This document shows positions 45,182 to 54,568 of a stretch of DNA of 62,401 nt, piece by piece. The stretch lies in IMG/VR virus record IMGVR_UViG_3300042885_000545, positions 1-62,401 of that record; one strand, 5' to 3'. Position 1 is the first letter of the stretch. Every line of letters begins with the position of its first letter. The notes under the pieces were generated by a model that saw only the letters and a list, made by a program, of their open reading frames with translations, had not been told where the DNA came from and did not search any database. Position numbers and translations under genes: made by a program. This DNA is from a virus.

Positions 45182-46378
45182 ATGACAGAAAGAGATTATC
45201 ATATTAAAATATCACCGGAATTTATTAGTGGAGACATTTTTAAAGTTAATTATAATGCTGGAACTATAACGGGGTCAGGTATTGTTAATAAGTGTTGTAT
45301 TATTCCTGCAGAAACCTTTAAAATTGATTTAGTGGGGGCATCTTACATTTATTCGTCAATGACAGAAGTCTTGTCAGGAGGTACAAACACTACTAATATT
45401 TCGTCGGCGACAACCAAATCAGGTACTTCTTTATTAACCGGATTAACTATCCCAATTTTATTAACAGAAACTGTGACAGACATAGGATATTATTCTGTAT
45501 TTGATGGTATGGTGTTACAACAAGAAACTATGACGAATTTTATCTTTTCGGGCAATAGTTCAAACTCAAAAAGGTGTTATGTTTATAATACATCGGATAT
45601 TGAGTTTAAAAAGTATTTGGAGTTTTCTACATACAAGATTGATTGGGGTGATGGGCAAGTTAGTGCGGTAACATCAACATCAATGTACCATGATTATGCT
45701 AATAATACGGCATATACAATCACTATGTCAGGTATGAGCCCTTGGGGGACAAATGTAATAACAAAAACGGTTAACACACCATTCACGGGTGTAACAATAA
45801 CAAATCCTAAAGGGGTTGCTTATTTTAAACCTGCGGGTGGTAATTGGTCAAATACGTTATTATCGTATGATTATATATTCAGTGGAGATTCAAGTTGTGG
45901 TGCAACATTAAATGATATTAATTTATTTAACCCAATAACATCAATTCCATTTTTAATAACGGGATATACAATGTCATCGTTAAGTGATTTAAAACAATAT
46001 GGAACGACTCAATATATACCTAATCAATGGGTGACGGGTAATACTGGTACGATTGGTAAATATTCAGGAGTAAGTTCAAATGGTTTATATACCGCCTATA
46101 CAATTAATGATATTGATTACTATGATTATTCAAATGGGACAACAATTTTTGTTGTAAAATCTTCGGGTTTAACTTCTGATATGTTAGTTTGTGAAAAAAT
46201 AGTAAAAAATGATTTATTAATGAATATAATTGATGAAGCAGAAGTACAATCCAACATATTTATAGAACGAGGGAAGAACTCAGCACTTGAGAGAGTTGAA
46301 AGATTGGGTGAGGTTGACAACGTAGGTGATTTAGTCAAATACGGATATAAATTTTTTAATGTAAATAATAGTATATAA
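45182..46378 (+). CDS. structural protein with PKD-like domain, 398 aa
   Basis: Most of the protein is Ser/Thr/Asn-rich and beta-type. Residues about 150-190 (YKIDWGDGQVSAV ... YHDYANNTAYTITM) show the PKD-domain signature: a W-G-D-G turn followed by a H-x-Y strand and a Y-T-I strand. PKD domains are common in Bacteroidetes surface proteins and act as spacers or in sugar binding. The last 70 residues (VKNDLLMNIIDEAEVQSN onwards) form a charged helical tail that could anchor it to the baseplate. Second or later gene of a tight operon; function as a baseplate periphery or fibre-connector protein is inferred. Confidence 0.6.
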   Translation: MTERDYHIKISPEFISGDIFKVNYNAGTITGSGIVNKCCIIPAETFKIDLVGASYIYSSMTEVLSGGTNTTNISSATTKSGTSLLTGLTIPILLTETVTDIGYYSVFDGMVLQQETMTNFIFSGNSSNSKRCYVYNTSDIEFKKYLEFSTYKIDWGDGQVSAVTSTSMYHDYANNTAYTITMSGMSPWGTNVITKTVNTPFTGVTITNPKGVAYFKPAGGNWSNTLLSYDYIFSGDSSCGATLNDINLFNPITSIPFLITGYTMSSLSDLKQYGTTQYIPNQWVTGNTGTIGKYSGVSSNGLYTAYTINDIDYYDYSNGTTIFVVKSSGLTSDMLVCEKIVKNDLLMNIIDEAEVQSNIFIERGKNSALERVERLGEVDNVGDLVKYGYKFFNVNNSI

Positions 46379-46379
46379 T

Positions 46380-47288
46380 ATGGCTACAGGAACATATGGG
46401 ACAATAAGACCGGCTGACGTAAGTCCGGAAGATGTTGAGATAATTTTAAATTATACTCCATCAAGAGATGAAACAGATAATTTTGTTTTAACAAAATTGG
46501 ATGCGAAGTCTATTTTAAGACCTTATTATAATAATGATACTACAGGTGTGAATAATGGTATTGAGATATTAGGTGGTTTATATAATTTAAAATTACCTGC
46601 TGAACAATTTAATCAAATTGGGATTTATACGATTTTTATTAGACCTGCTCAAATAAGAACAACAATATTAGATTGTGGTGTTTTATCGGCACTTCCTAAT
46701 GTTAAAGGATTAATTTTTGATTTAAATTCTGTTCCATCTACTTATAGAAACAAATTTGTTAGTCAAGGGTTAGTTGGTTTTAGAATTGAATATCTAAATG
46801 CTGATGGGACAAAGATACCTAATTTCTTTAGAATTATTACCTCATCATTCTTTTGTGAACCGGTTGTTCAAAACTTAACAAATTCATCTCAAAAGGCTAT
46901 TAGATATCGATATACAGATAATAACACTAATTTATTGTTTTGTACATTAACACCATCTTCGGCACCAACAAATAAGCCAAACGCCACACCATATATTGGT
47001 CAACCAAATCAAAATGTTATTATAACAAATACTTTCTTTAATCCAATAACTTTGGATATTGAAATTGGAGAACACGATTTCTCAACATTGGCTATTGCTT
47101 TATATGGTAATCAAACTAAATCTATTGATGATGGTGTGTATACACTATACGATAATGCTAATAACATATACAAACAATACAACTTATATGAGATTAGAGA
47201 CCAATTTAACGAGTTATTATATGAAGTTAGACAAGACAGAGGGAATAACATAGATTTTAGTAAAAACTTTACAAATATAACCCAATAA
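46380..47288 (+). CDS. structural protein of the tail operon, 302 aa
   Basis: Not assigned to a family. The N-terminus (GTIRPADVSPEDVEIILNY) and the central LYNLKLPAEQFNQIGIYTIFIRP block suggest a compact beta-sandwich. The C-terminal part carries a DGVYTLYDNANNIYKQYNLYEI segment followed by a polar tail. Its stop codon shares a base with the next ATG (TAATG), a sign of coupled translation with the 1021-aa gene. A role in the baseplate periphery or as a fibre adaptor is suggested by position only. Confidence 0.6.
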   Translation: MATGTYGTIRPADVSPEDVEIILNYTPSRDETDNFVLTKLDAKSILRPYYNNDTTGVNNGIEILGGLYNLKLPAEQFNQIGIYTIFIRPAQIRTTILDCGVLSALPNVKGLIFDLNSVPSTYRNKFVSQGLVGFRIEYLNADGTKIPNFFRIITSSFFCEPVVQNLTNSSQKAIRYRYTDNNTNLLFCTLTPSSAPTNKPNATPYIGQPNQNVIITNTFFNPITLDIEIGEHDFSTLAIALYGNQTKSIDDGVYTLYDNANNIYKQYNLYEIRDQFNELLYEVRQDRGNNIDFSKNFTNITQ

Positions 47289-50200
47289 TGGCAATAGAAA
47301 AATTTACGTGTCCACCACAGACAGCATCCGGTGCAGGTACATTCTCCGATAATTTAGTTGGATTCCAACTTGTTGCGGGGGGTGGATTGACGCAAGGAAA
47401 TTTTGAGTTCACTAGAGGAGTTAAGGAAAAATCAAATAGAACTTTTACAACAGGAGCATTCTCAAACCCTATTAACTTAGATAGTATGGGGGTTAATAGT
47501 GTTGTTCAATCAAAGGTGATATTTGAAAACAATTTTAAAGTTTATCCTAATTTTGATTTAACTGAAGTAACTAATTTTACATCATACGGTTCAATGGTTA
47601 AAAGAATTTCAACATCGGTTGAAATGATTATTAGTAAATTTCCGGCAGCGTTGGAGGTTACTTTTATGGATGAAAACTATTTAACCGGAGCTACTGCGAC
47701 AAACATTTCATATAATCCAATAGTTAATGAAACAAGTATTGATTTAGATATTTCAAGAATTAGAAACCCTTTTGATATTGATTTTACTGTTAACGCAACT
47801 AGAAATTTAGAACTAAGAGAGATTCAAGTTTCTCCTTTAAGAAATATGACAAATCAATTTGCCAAATACTCCTTATATTATGGTGGTGTTGGATTTGATG
47901 TTACTCATATTGAGCCAACAACGTCATCAACTACAGGAACCCTTAGAATATACCTTAAAGGTGATGTTTTTCCGGGTCAAACTCAGACACAAGATGATTT
48001 AGTTATTAGACCAAATGATTATCAGGTTAATAGAGTTCTTAATGAGGATTTGGATGAAGTTCAACGATTTTTATTAAATAGAAATGTTGTTCCTATTTAT
48101 ACAGCAACTTTCCAAGTTCCAAATGAAAACGATGATGGAACTTTTTATATTCAAAATAAGTTAGTGACTTGGCCGTTATATGGTAATTGGAATTTGGATA
48201 TATTAACCAATTCCTTTACAATATATTTAACAACATTAAATGAGATTAGTTTGTCTTTTGATGGATATCAAACAAATCTTGTTTCAAGATTTTTAACAAC
48301 TGATTCACTTAAAGAATTTGACACCTCTGACCAAAAAATTGAAAAAATATTACAAATTTACGGTAGAAGTTTTGATGAAACTAAGAAATTCATTAATGGT
48401 TTAGCTTATATGAATTCGGTGAATTATAACACCGGAAACGATATTCCGTCTCAATTACTAAAAAATTTATCACAAACATTAGGTTGGGCGACAAATATGT
48501 CCCCAATTACTAACGAGGACTTTTTAGGTTCGGTATTTGGTCAAAAGAATGTTGATAAATCCGCTTTTAGTGGTGTAGGACAGTCTCAAACGCCTGACGA
48601 GTTAAACTACCAATATTATAAGAATTTAGTTCTTAATTCCGCCTATTTGTTTAAATCAAAAGGGACTAGAAAATCCATAGAAACTTTAATGAGGTTAATT
48701 GGTGCTCCGGACGCTTTAATTGATTTTAATGAGTATGTTTGTTTAGCTGACCAAAGAATTAATATGTCAGAGTTCGACTCTCAATATGCTAAAATATCGG
48801 GTGGAACATATTCTAAAACATTACCGACATTAGAGAGTGGATATACATTCAATATACAAGGGGTTCAATATTCTGGTTTTACAACAACATCAGTTCTTCA
48901 AGAAGTTGATTTAAGTAAAGGAGATTATCCAATTAGTGATAGTGGATATCCTATGTCACCGGGTAATTCTGAAACATATTTTTATCAGATGGGTGCTGGT
49001 TGGTTTGAATCAACACCAAAACATAGGTCATTAGAACAACCGGATTTAACTAATAGTGTGTTCACAGGTTCAAATCCTAATTATCAAACAAAATTAGCTC
49101 CATTTACTTATGGGCAAGAATATTTGAATGTATATAAATCATTCCCATTTACTGATTTAGGTTATAACATAAGAACAGCCGTAGATAACAATAAAACGTG
49201 GGTTGATAGTGAAATTGGGGATAGAAATAATTTAGATGGTGGGTATAACGCATTATATAATGTTGGGGCAGAAGGTTTAGTTATTAATGTTAAAAATATT
49301 GATTTATACTTAAACCCCTCTCAAGGATTATCTTACGATGTTTGGTATATGTCAAGACAATACAACTTCCCAATTAATAATCAAGGTTTGGGTTATGTTG
49401 CACCAACAAGATGTAACCCTAATCCGGTATCGTCTTATCCACATAACGGTGGTGTTGACTCAACCCTTATTAATCCCCAACCAAGGAAAGAAACCTTTTT
49501 TGAGTTTGCTCAAACATTTTGGAAAAACACAATTAATGTTAGAAATAGACAATTTGCAACAGATGGTGGAACAAGTGGATATCCAACGTTATCATCAATA
49601 TATTGGAATTATTTACAATCAGAATCTTTAGCTGGAATTCCAAATGATAACTTCACATACAAAACAATGATTGAGTATGTTGAAGGTATGGGTGATTATT
49701 GGATTAGATTAGTTGAACAAATGATTCCGGCAACTACAATTTGGAATACGGGTGTTAAATTAGAGAATTCTATTTTTCATAGACAAAAATTTGTTTGGAG
49801 AAGACAAAGAGGGTGTGCGTTGGTACCAATTATTTGTAAACCTTGTAAATTCACGGGTAGTGTTTATCAACTTAATTGTGATGTTTGGTATACCTTATGT
49901 AATCGATATCCGGAAAATGTAATGGAATTTGATAGTTTTAGTGGTGTTTTTAGTGATGTTATTAATCAGTGGGAAACCGATAATGGAATAGATGTTGGGT
50001 CGTGTTATAGAGACGGAACAATTGTTAGTGAATGGTTTGTTGACATAAGTATAAATGGAACTAATATTATTCAAGATGTGTTCTTTGATGGGGTAGGATA
50101 CTCAAACCCGGTTGGTTACCTTTGTAGTGATGCGATGCCTTGTGTATCTGCATGGGAAACAGCGTTAAATAATAGTCTTTCTACTTTAATATTAATGGGG

Positions 50201-50353
50201 TATGATTATCGTTATGAACGTTCAGTTAATGATGAAATAGGTTCACCACCAACAAAAGTTAAGATATGGAACATAAATTGTTCTGTTTCTCCACTAAATA
50301 CAACTATAAGTATAAATGTAGGAATAAACTTTAATATAACTTGTCCACAATAA
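47288..50353 (+). CDS. baseplate/tail protein I-like structural protein, 1021 aa
   Basis: Residues about 340-480 form a helical region with the flavour of P2 gpI / wedge-tip proteins: KIEKILQIYGRSFDETKKFINGL, then QLLKNLSQTLGWATN, and LNSAYLFKSKGTRKSIETLMRLIGAPD (about 450-477). This 'helix - GTR/KKSIE - LM.LIG.P' pattern is what such proteins use to fold over the wedge. Both ends are beta-rich; the C-terminus has several Cys (IICKPCKFTG, LNCDVWYTLCNRYP). It lies directly before the adhesin gene, as gpI lies before the fibre gene in P2, which suggests that it attaches the fibre. Similarity was judged by eye. Confidence 0.55.
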   Translation: MAIEKFTCPPQTASGAGTFSDNLVGFQLVAGGGLTQGNFEFTRGVKEKSNRTFTTGAFSNPINLDSMGVNSVVQSKVIFENNFKVYPNFDLTEVTNFTSYGSMVKRISTSVEMIISKFPAALEVTFMDENYLTGATATNISYNPIVNETSIDLDISRIRNPFDIDFTVNATRNLELREIQVSPLRNMTNQFAKYSLYYGGVGFDVTHIEPTTSSTTGTLRIYLKGDVFPGQTQTQDDLVIRPNDYQVNRVLNEDLDEVQRFLLNRNVVPIYTATFQVPNENDDGTFYIQNKLVTWPLYGNWNLDILTNSFTIYLTTLNEISLSFDGYQTNLVSRFLTTDSLKEFDTSDQKIEKILQIYGRSFDETKKFINGLAYMNSVNYNTGNDIPSQLLKNLSQTLGWATNMSPITNEDFLGSVFGQKNVDKSAFSGVGQSQTPDELNYQYYKNLVLNSAYLFKSKGTRKSIETLMRLIGAPDALIDFNEYVCLADQRINMSEFDSQYAKISGGTYSKTLPTLESGYTFNIQGVQYSGFTTTSVLQEVDLSKGDYPISDSGYPMSPGNSETYFYQMGAGWFESTPKHRSLEQPDLTNSVFTGSNPNYQTKLAPFTYGQEYLNVYKSFPFTDLGYNIRTAVDNNKTWVDSEIGDRNNLDGGYNALYNVGAEGLVINVKNIDLYLNPSQGLSYDVWYMSRQYNFPINNQGLGYVAPTRCNPNPVSSYPHNGGVDSTLINPQPRKETFFEFAQTFWKNTINVRNRQFATDGGTSGYPTLSSIYWNYLQSESLAGIPNDNFTYKTMIEYVEGMGDYWIRLVEQMIPATTIWNTGVKLENSIFHRQKFVWRRQRGCALVPIICKPCKFTGSVYQLNCDVWYTLCNRYPENVMEFDSFSGVFSDVINQWETDNGIDVGSCYRDGTIVSEWFVDISINGTNIIQDVFFDGVGYSNPVGYLCSDAMPCVSAWETALNNSLSTLILMGYDYRYERSVNDEIGSPPTKVKIWNINCSVSPLNTTISINVGINFNITCPQ

Positions 50354-50356
50354 AAA

Positions 50357-53300
50357 ATGCCTTGTAATTTAACATATAACGCTAGTATAACAGGAGATTG
50401 TGCTAATACTAATTCAGGTTCGTTCACCATTGATATTATTGGTGAAGCTCCTGATTATACCATCCAATGGTTATCACCATCGGCAACAACTATTTCATTA
50501 GGTCCAAGCGCGACAACATATAACGCAACAAGTTTATCCGCAGGAACGTATTCATTCAACATTATTGATAGTTGTGCTCCAACCAATACAATATTACCGG
50601 TAAATATTATTATATCTAGTGGAACCTGTGTTACAATAACATCAGCAACCAACACATTATGTGGGTTCAATAATGGTTCTCTAATTGCGTCAACAATTAA
50701 TGCGTATGATATATCAACTTTTAGTTTATATAATAATACAACAGGGTTTGTATCCTCAGGGGCATCATATTCAAACACATTTGAATTCACAACAATACCT
50801 TATGGAACTTATTATGTGATTGCTGATGACGGAGGTGGTTGTACCGGGAAGTCTGAGACTTGTATTATTAAAAATTCAACAACAATTGATTATGGTTTCT
50901 ACATTGTAAACGATGCGGGATGTGCAGTTAATTCCGGAAAAATGTTTATTTCAGGATTAACAGGTAACCCACCATATACGTATTTATGGTCTGACGGTAG
51001 TGTTGGGGATTCTATTTCTAATTTATCGACAGGGACATACTCTGTGACAGTTACAGATAATACAGGATGTAGTATAAGTAAAAGTGGGTTTGTTGGTAAA
51101 ATAGAACCCGTTGGTTTTGGTGTTGCTTATTTAACACAACCGACTTGTTTTAGTAGTGATGGTGAAGTTAGTATAACTATAACCGGCGGTACACCACCAT
51201 TTTATTACTTAGGGTCAAATGGTGTAACAAATATTACTTTTGACAGAACTGTTGTCTTTAGTGGATTGGGTGCTGGAGGATTTACAATTCAAGTTACTGA
51301 TGCCGGGTTATGTACGTTTACAGCAACAGTTACTCTACAAGTTCCTATGGGGATATCTACAGTTTCTGTTAATACAAGAAACTCAAAGTGTAATGATTCA
51401 TCAGGAGCAATAGGTCCTATTCAAGTTTTTGGTGGGGTTGCTCCTTATACATTTACTTTAACAGATTCTGACGGTAATTCAGACAGTCAAACACCATCAG
51501 ATAGTGGTACTTGGATTTTTGATTTTTTATCGTCAGGAACATATTCATTAACAGTATCTGATTCAGGTTCTGCTTTATGTGTATTTATGGGGACTTACGT
51601 CATTAATAATGATGTTGTGTATGATTTAACAGTTACCACAACCGGAACAACTTGTAACGGAAAAGATGGGTCGGTTAAATTGGAAATAACTTCAGGTGGA
51701 ACTCCACCTTATTTGTATACAATTAATGGTAAATCTATATCAACTTCATTTACGTCATACACTTTTACTAATTTATTTTCAGGTAATTATATTGCAAATG
51801 TGACAGACGCATTGTTATGTAATCAATCATCTCCGTTTACCATTGATGGTTCAAATACTATTGATTTTCATTTATTAAGTACTGACTCTATTAATAGTAA
51901 TGGTTCGTTAACATCTTATATAACAAACGGGACACCACCGTTTACATTATATTTTGATGGAGATACTGTTGGAACTACTGTTATGGAAATAACTGATTTA
52001 CCTCCGGGTGATTATGAGGTTAGAATTGTAGATAGTTCAGGGTGTTCAAAAGCGAAAAGAATGGGTATTAGGGGAGATAAAGTCTACGAAAACCAAGTAG
52101 GTTATTCTAATGTTTGTTTAGGTGAATTAAACAAACCTATGAAAATTTACTCAGGTCCTAGACAATATTTAAATGAGGGATATGCCGAATTAATTATAGG
52201 GAATGAAAATTGTCTTTTAACTCAAACAATATTCTCAGCGTCAACAGTCATTGGTGACTGTGTTAATTCCGCAACATTCTATACAGGGTCTACATTGCAG
52301 GATTACCCTTCAGATAATTTATGGTACTCAACAATCGCATCATTGATTGAATCGTGCCCTCAAATTGGTCCGGGAAATGTTGATATTAATCCATTAACAA
52401 ATGAAATAACAATCTCAACAAATTGTGAACCGGAATCGTTACATAATTCTAATGTTTTAATTAAAATGAGAATTGATTACGATATTGAATGTGAATTTGG
52501 TTGTCTTACACCAACACCTACTCCTACAAATACTACGACAGTTACGCCTACCCAAACTCAAACACCAACTAAAACTCCGACAAATACGCCAACTCAAACA
52601 CAAACACCAACTCATACTCCAAGTCAAACACCAACAATTGGGTCTATACCTCCAACTCCAACACCAACACCAACAAATACGGCTACAGTTACGCCTACAA
52701 ATACTCAAACCCCTACTCAAACTAAAACTCCTACTCAGACTCCAACTAAAACTCCGACAAATACTCCAACTCAAACTCAAACCCCAACTCAAACAATGAC
52801 AATGACTCCAACACCGTCTTCTAAGAAAACGTATTACGCTTATTTAATATGCGGAGAAAGACCGAATAAAACTACTGTAGTTATTCAACCGGTTCCTGCG
52901 GTTCCGGGTAACGTTGTTGGTGGTGTTATTTTGGACTTTACAAATAAACTTTGTTGGGAATTGAAAGAGATTTCTAGTGATTTAGCTCAATTAGAGAACA
53001 ATTGGGGTGGAACAACTTATGATTATAATTGGTTTGACGATGTGTCGCCAACAATATATACAGGTAGTGATGGGGTTAAACCTTGTGAAGAATGTGTTAA
53101 ACTGTTAGATACTGTTATTGTTCCTGTTAAATCAAACTGTCCTACTAAATTAAGAAATTGGAGTGATTGTGCTAGGTCTAACGCAAGTGGTAATATATAT
53201 ATTAATGATATTTTAATCTATTCATTTGATTCAACCTTTGACGCTAATGTATTTATTAGTACTTTAGGTACAAATGAGGGTGACGTTGTAAAAATTGTAT

Positions 53301-53929
53301 TAACACCAAATGTAACTAATAGTGTGGTTACTTTAAATGTTACGTATAATGGAGCATCAGTATTTTCTCAAACAAGTAGTAATAGTGAAATTGGTTTTGT
53401 GTATACGGTTAGGTGTGATAAAAAATCAACCACTCAATACAACATTGATATCTTTTCAACTTGTAAAAAGGGAGAACCATCAATAACATTATACAGTAAC
53501 ACATATACTGAAGGAAATGTTATTCCAACAGCGTATTATTCATCGTTTTGTTACCAATTTAATGACTCTCCTGAGATGAATTGGATTTTAAATTCGTTCG
53601 ATGTTTCAAATGTTGTGAGTTATGAAATACTTTGTGAAGATATAGATGCTTCAGGTAGTAGTCCTGATGGATATTTCATCCATTGGTGGGTGACGGATAT
53701 TGACCCGACCCAATTAAACATACCTATAAATGGTAATTGGAATAGTGGTAATGTTCAACCAACAGATTATGGTTCAGGTGATAATTTTAATGGATGGAAT
53801 GGACCTTGTCCACCTTCAAATCCGGTTCATAATTATAGAATAAGAATATCGGCAACATTATTAAATGGTAATGTTATTGATAGTAACTACTCAACATTTA
53901 CTGCAGGTTGTATATACCCATTCTGTTAA
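50357..53929 (+). CDS. tail adhesin/fibre with SprB-type repeats and Thr-Pro linker
   Basis: 1190 aa. Residues 1-575 hold about seven repeats of 70-90 residues, each with a leading Cys, a GG-TPPY/F or G-APY turn, a G-TY/NY-x-V strand and a D-x-x-x-C ending (for example [21 protein letters not shown] near 435-455, and [13 protein letters not shown] near 396-408). This is the SprB repeat (PF13573) found in the gliding adhesin of flavobacteria. Residues about 575-715 look like a distinct domain. Residues about 716-820 are a Thr-Pro-Gln-rich linker ([20 protein letters not shown] and related). Residues 820-1190 form a terminal globular domain with Cys pairs. It ends the tail operon before a bidirectional terminator, a usual place for the receptor-binding fibre. 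Confidence 0.75.
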   Translation: MPCNLTYNASITGDCANTNSGSFTIDIIGEAPDYTIQWLSPSATTISLGPSATTYNATSLSAGTYSFNIIDSCAPTNTILPVNIIISSGTCVTITSATNTLCGFNNGSLIASTINAYDISTFSLYNNTTGFVSSGASYSNTFEFTTIPYGTYYVIADDGGGCTGKSETCIIKNSTTIDYGFYIVNDAGCAVNSGKMFISGLTGNPPYTYLWSDGSVGDSISNLSTGTYSVTVTDNTGCSISKSGFVGKIEPVGFGVAYLTQPTCFSSDGEVSITITGGTPPFYYLGSNGVTNITFDRTVVFSGLGAGGFTIQVTDAGLCTFTATVTLQVPMGISTVSVNTRNSKCNDSSGAIGPIQVFGGVAPYTFTLTDSDGNSDSQTPSDSGTWIFDFLSSGTYSLTVSDSGSALCVFMGTYVINNDVVYDLTVTTTGTTCNGKDGSVKLEITSGGTPPYLYTINGKSISTSFTSYTFTNLFSGNYIANVTDALLCNQSSPFTIDGSNTIDFHLLSTDSINSNGSLTSYITNGTPPFTLYFDGDTVGTTVMEITDLPPGDYEVRIVDSSGCSKAKRMGIRGDKVYENQVGYSNVCLGELNKPMKIYSGPRQYLNEGYAELIIGNENCLLTQTIFSASTVIGDCVNSATFYTGSTLQDYPSDNLWYSTIASLIESCPQIGPGNVDINPLTNEITISTNCEPESLHNSNVLIKMRIDYDIECEFGCLTPTPTPTNTTTVTPTQTQTPTKTPTNTPTQTQTPTHTPSQTPTIGSIPPTPTPTPTNTATVTPTNTQTPTQTKTPTQTPTKTPTNTPTQTQTPTQTMTMTPTPSSKKTYYAYLICGERPNKTTVVIQPVPAVPGNVVGGVILDFTNKLCWELKEISSDLAQLENNWGGTTYDYNWFDDVSPTIYTGSDGVKPCEECVKLLDTVIVPVKSNCPTKLRNWSDCARSNASGNIYINDILIYSFDSTFDANVFISTLGTNEGDVVKIVLTPNVTNSVVTLNVTYNGASVFSQTSSNSEIGFVYTVRCDKKSTTQYNIDIFSTCKKGEPSITLYSNTYTEGNVIPTAYYSSFCYQFNDSPEMNWILNSFDVSNVVSYEILCEDIDASGSSPDGYFIHWWVTDIDPTQLNIPINGNWNSGNVQPTDYGSGDNFNGWNGPCPPSNPVHNYRIRISATLLNGNVIDSNYSTFTAGCIYPFC
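52507..52815 (+). repeat. degenerate repeats coding for the Thr-Pro linker
   Basis: The linker DNA contains imperfect direct copies. ACTAAAACTCCGACAAATAC occurs at about 52568 and again at about 52744, followed in both by CCAACTCAAAC. Such sequence can expand or shrink by slippage or recombination, so linker length may vary between phage isolates. Confidence 0.65.
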
Positions 53930-53934
53930 TAAAT

Positions 53935-53964
53935 AAAAAAACCCCCTTAATTGGGGGTTTTTTT
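53935..53964. terminator. bidirectional terminator between convergent operons
   Basis: Seven A then CCCCC (53935-53946) pair with GGGGG then seven T (53953-53964) around TTAATT. The symmetric A and T runs let it stop transcription from both the adhesin operon (plus) and the resolvase operon (minus). Confidence 0.92.
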
Positions 53965-53965
53965 A

Positions 53966-54565
53966 TTACCATAAATTTTCTTGATTCATATGACCTAAGA
54001 CACAACAATAAGCGTCTGTTTGGTCGAAGTTCTCTTTTTTAAGAGTGTTGTTTCTTGTGTATTGCCAAGTGATTTGGGGTTCTTTTTTGGCTATTAATTC
54101 CCATATGATTTGTTTTTTATCAATGTCTTTTGGTAGACCACCAAATAAAACAAACTTACCTTTATCATTTTCTTTAACTAATTCGGGGAAGGCGAACTTA
54201 CGAGAGTTATATGTTGATATGAAGTCAGGAACTACCCCTAAAACGTCGTAAATTTCTTTTGTGACTAATGTGTTAAACCTTAATAAAGTTTGGACTGTAT
54301 AGACGTTATTTGAGTTTAATAGAGGTTCCTCAATAATAACTTTAGTGATACCCATATCTTTGTACTCTAAAAGTTTGGTTCTAAAGATTTCACCTTTAAG
54401 AAGTAGTTCTTTTATTTTATTATCTTCCTTTGGTTTTGGTGTTGGTGATACGTGGGTTAGTTCTAATAATTCTCTACTTTGTATGTCAAATAATGCCCAA
54501 CCAATAGTTTTGGTTGATACATCAAGCCCTAAAACTTTAGGGCTTTCTTTTAATGTTTTTTTCAT
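53966..54565 (-). CDS. RuvC-like Holliday junction resolvase
   Basis: 199 aa, RNase H-like fold. The acidic active-site pattern is complete: D15 in VLGLDVSTKTIGW, E79/E80 in KVIIEEPLL, and D181 and D184 in FDQTDAYCC. The first strand with following turn and the final D-x-x-D helix are typical of RuvC and of phage resolvases. It would cut four-way junctions made by UvsX-driven recombination before packaging; in T4 the unrelated gp49 does this. It is the last gene of a minus-strand operon of appendage genes, 3 bases after the preceding stop, a surprising place for a recombination enzyme. Confidence 0.8.
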   Translation of the reverse strand: MKKTLKESPKVLGLDVSTKTIGWALFDIQSRELLELTHVSPTPKPKEDNKIKELLLKGEIFRTKLLEYKDMGITKVIIEEPLLNSNNVYTVQTLLRFNTLVTKEIYDVLGVVPDFISTYNSRKFAFPELVKENDKGKFVLFGGLPKDIDKKQIIWELIAKKEPQITWQYTRNNTLKKENFDQTDAYCCVLGHMNQENLW

Positions 54566-54568
54566 ATG

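Noticed and set aside
52457-52799. Ser/Trp/Cys/Arg-rich minus-strand ORF and Leu/Gln-rich plus-strand ORF in the Thr-Pro repeat region
   Set aside because: Low-complexity shadows of the Thr-Pro codons of the adhesin gene.
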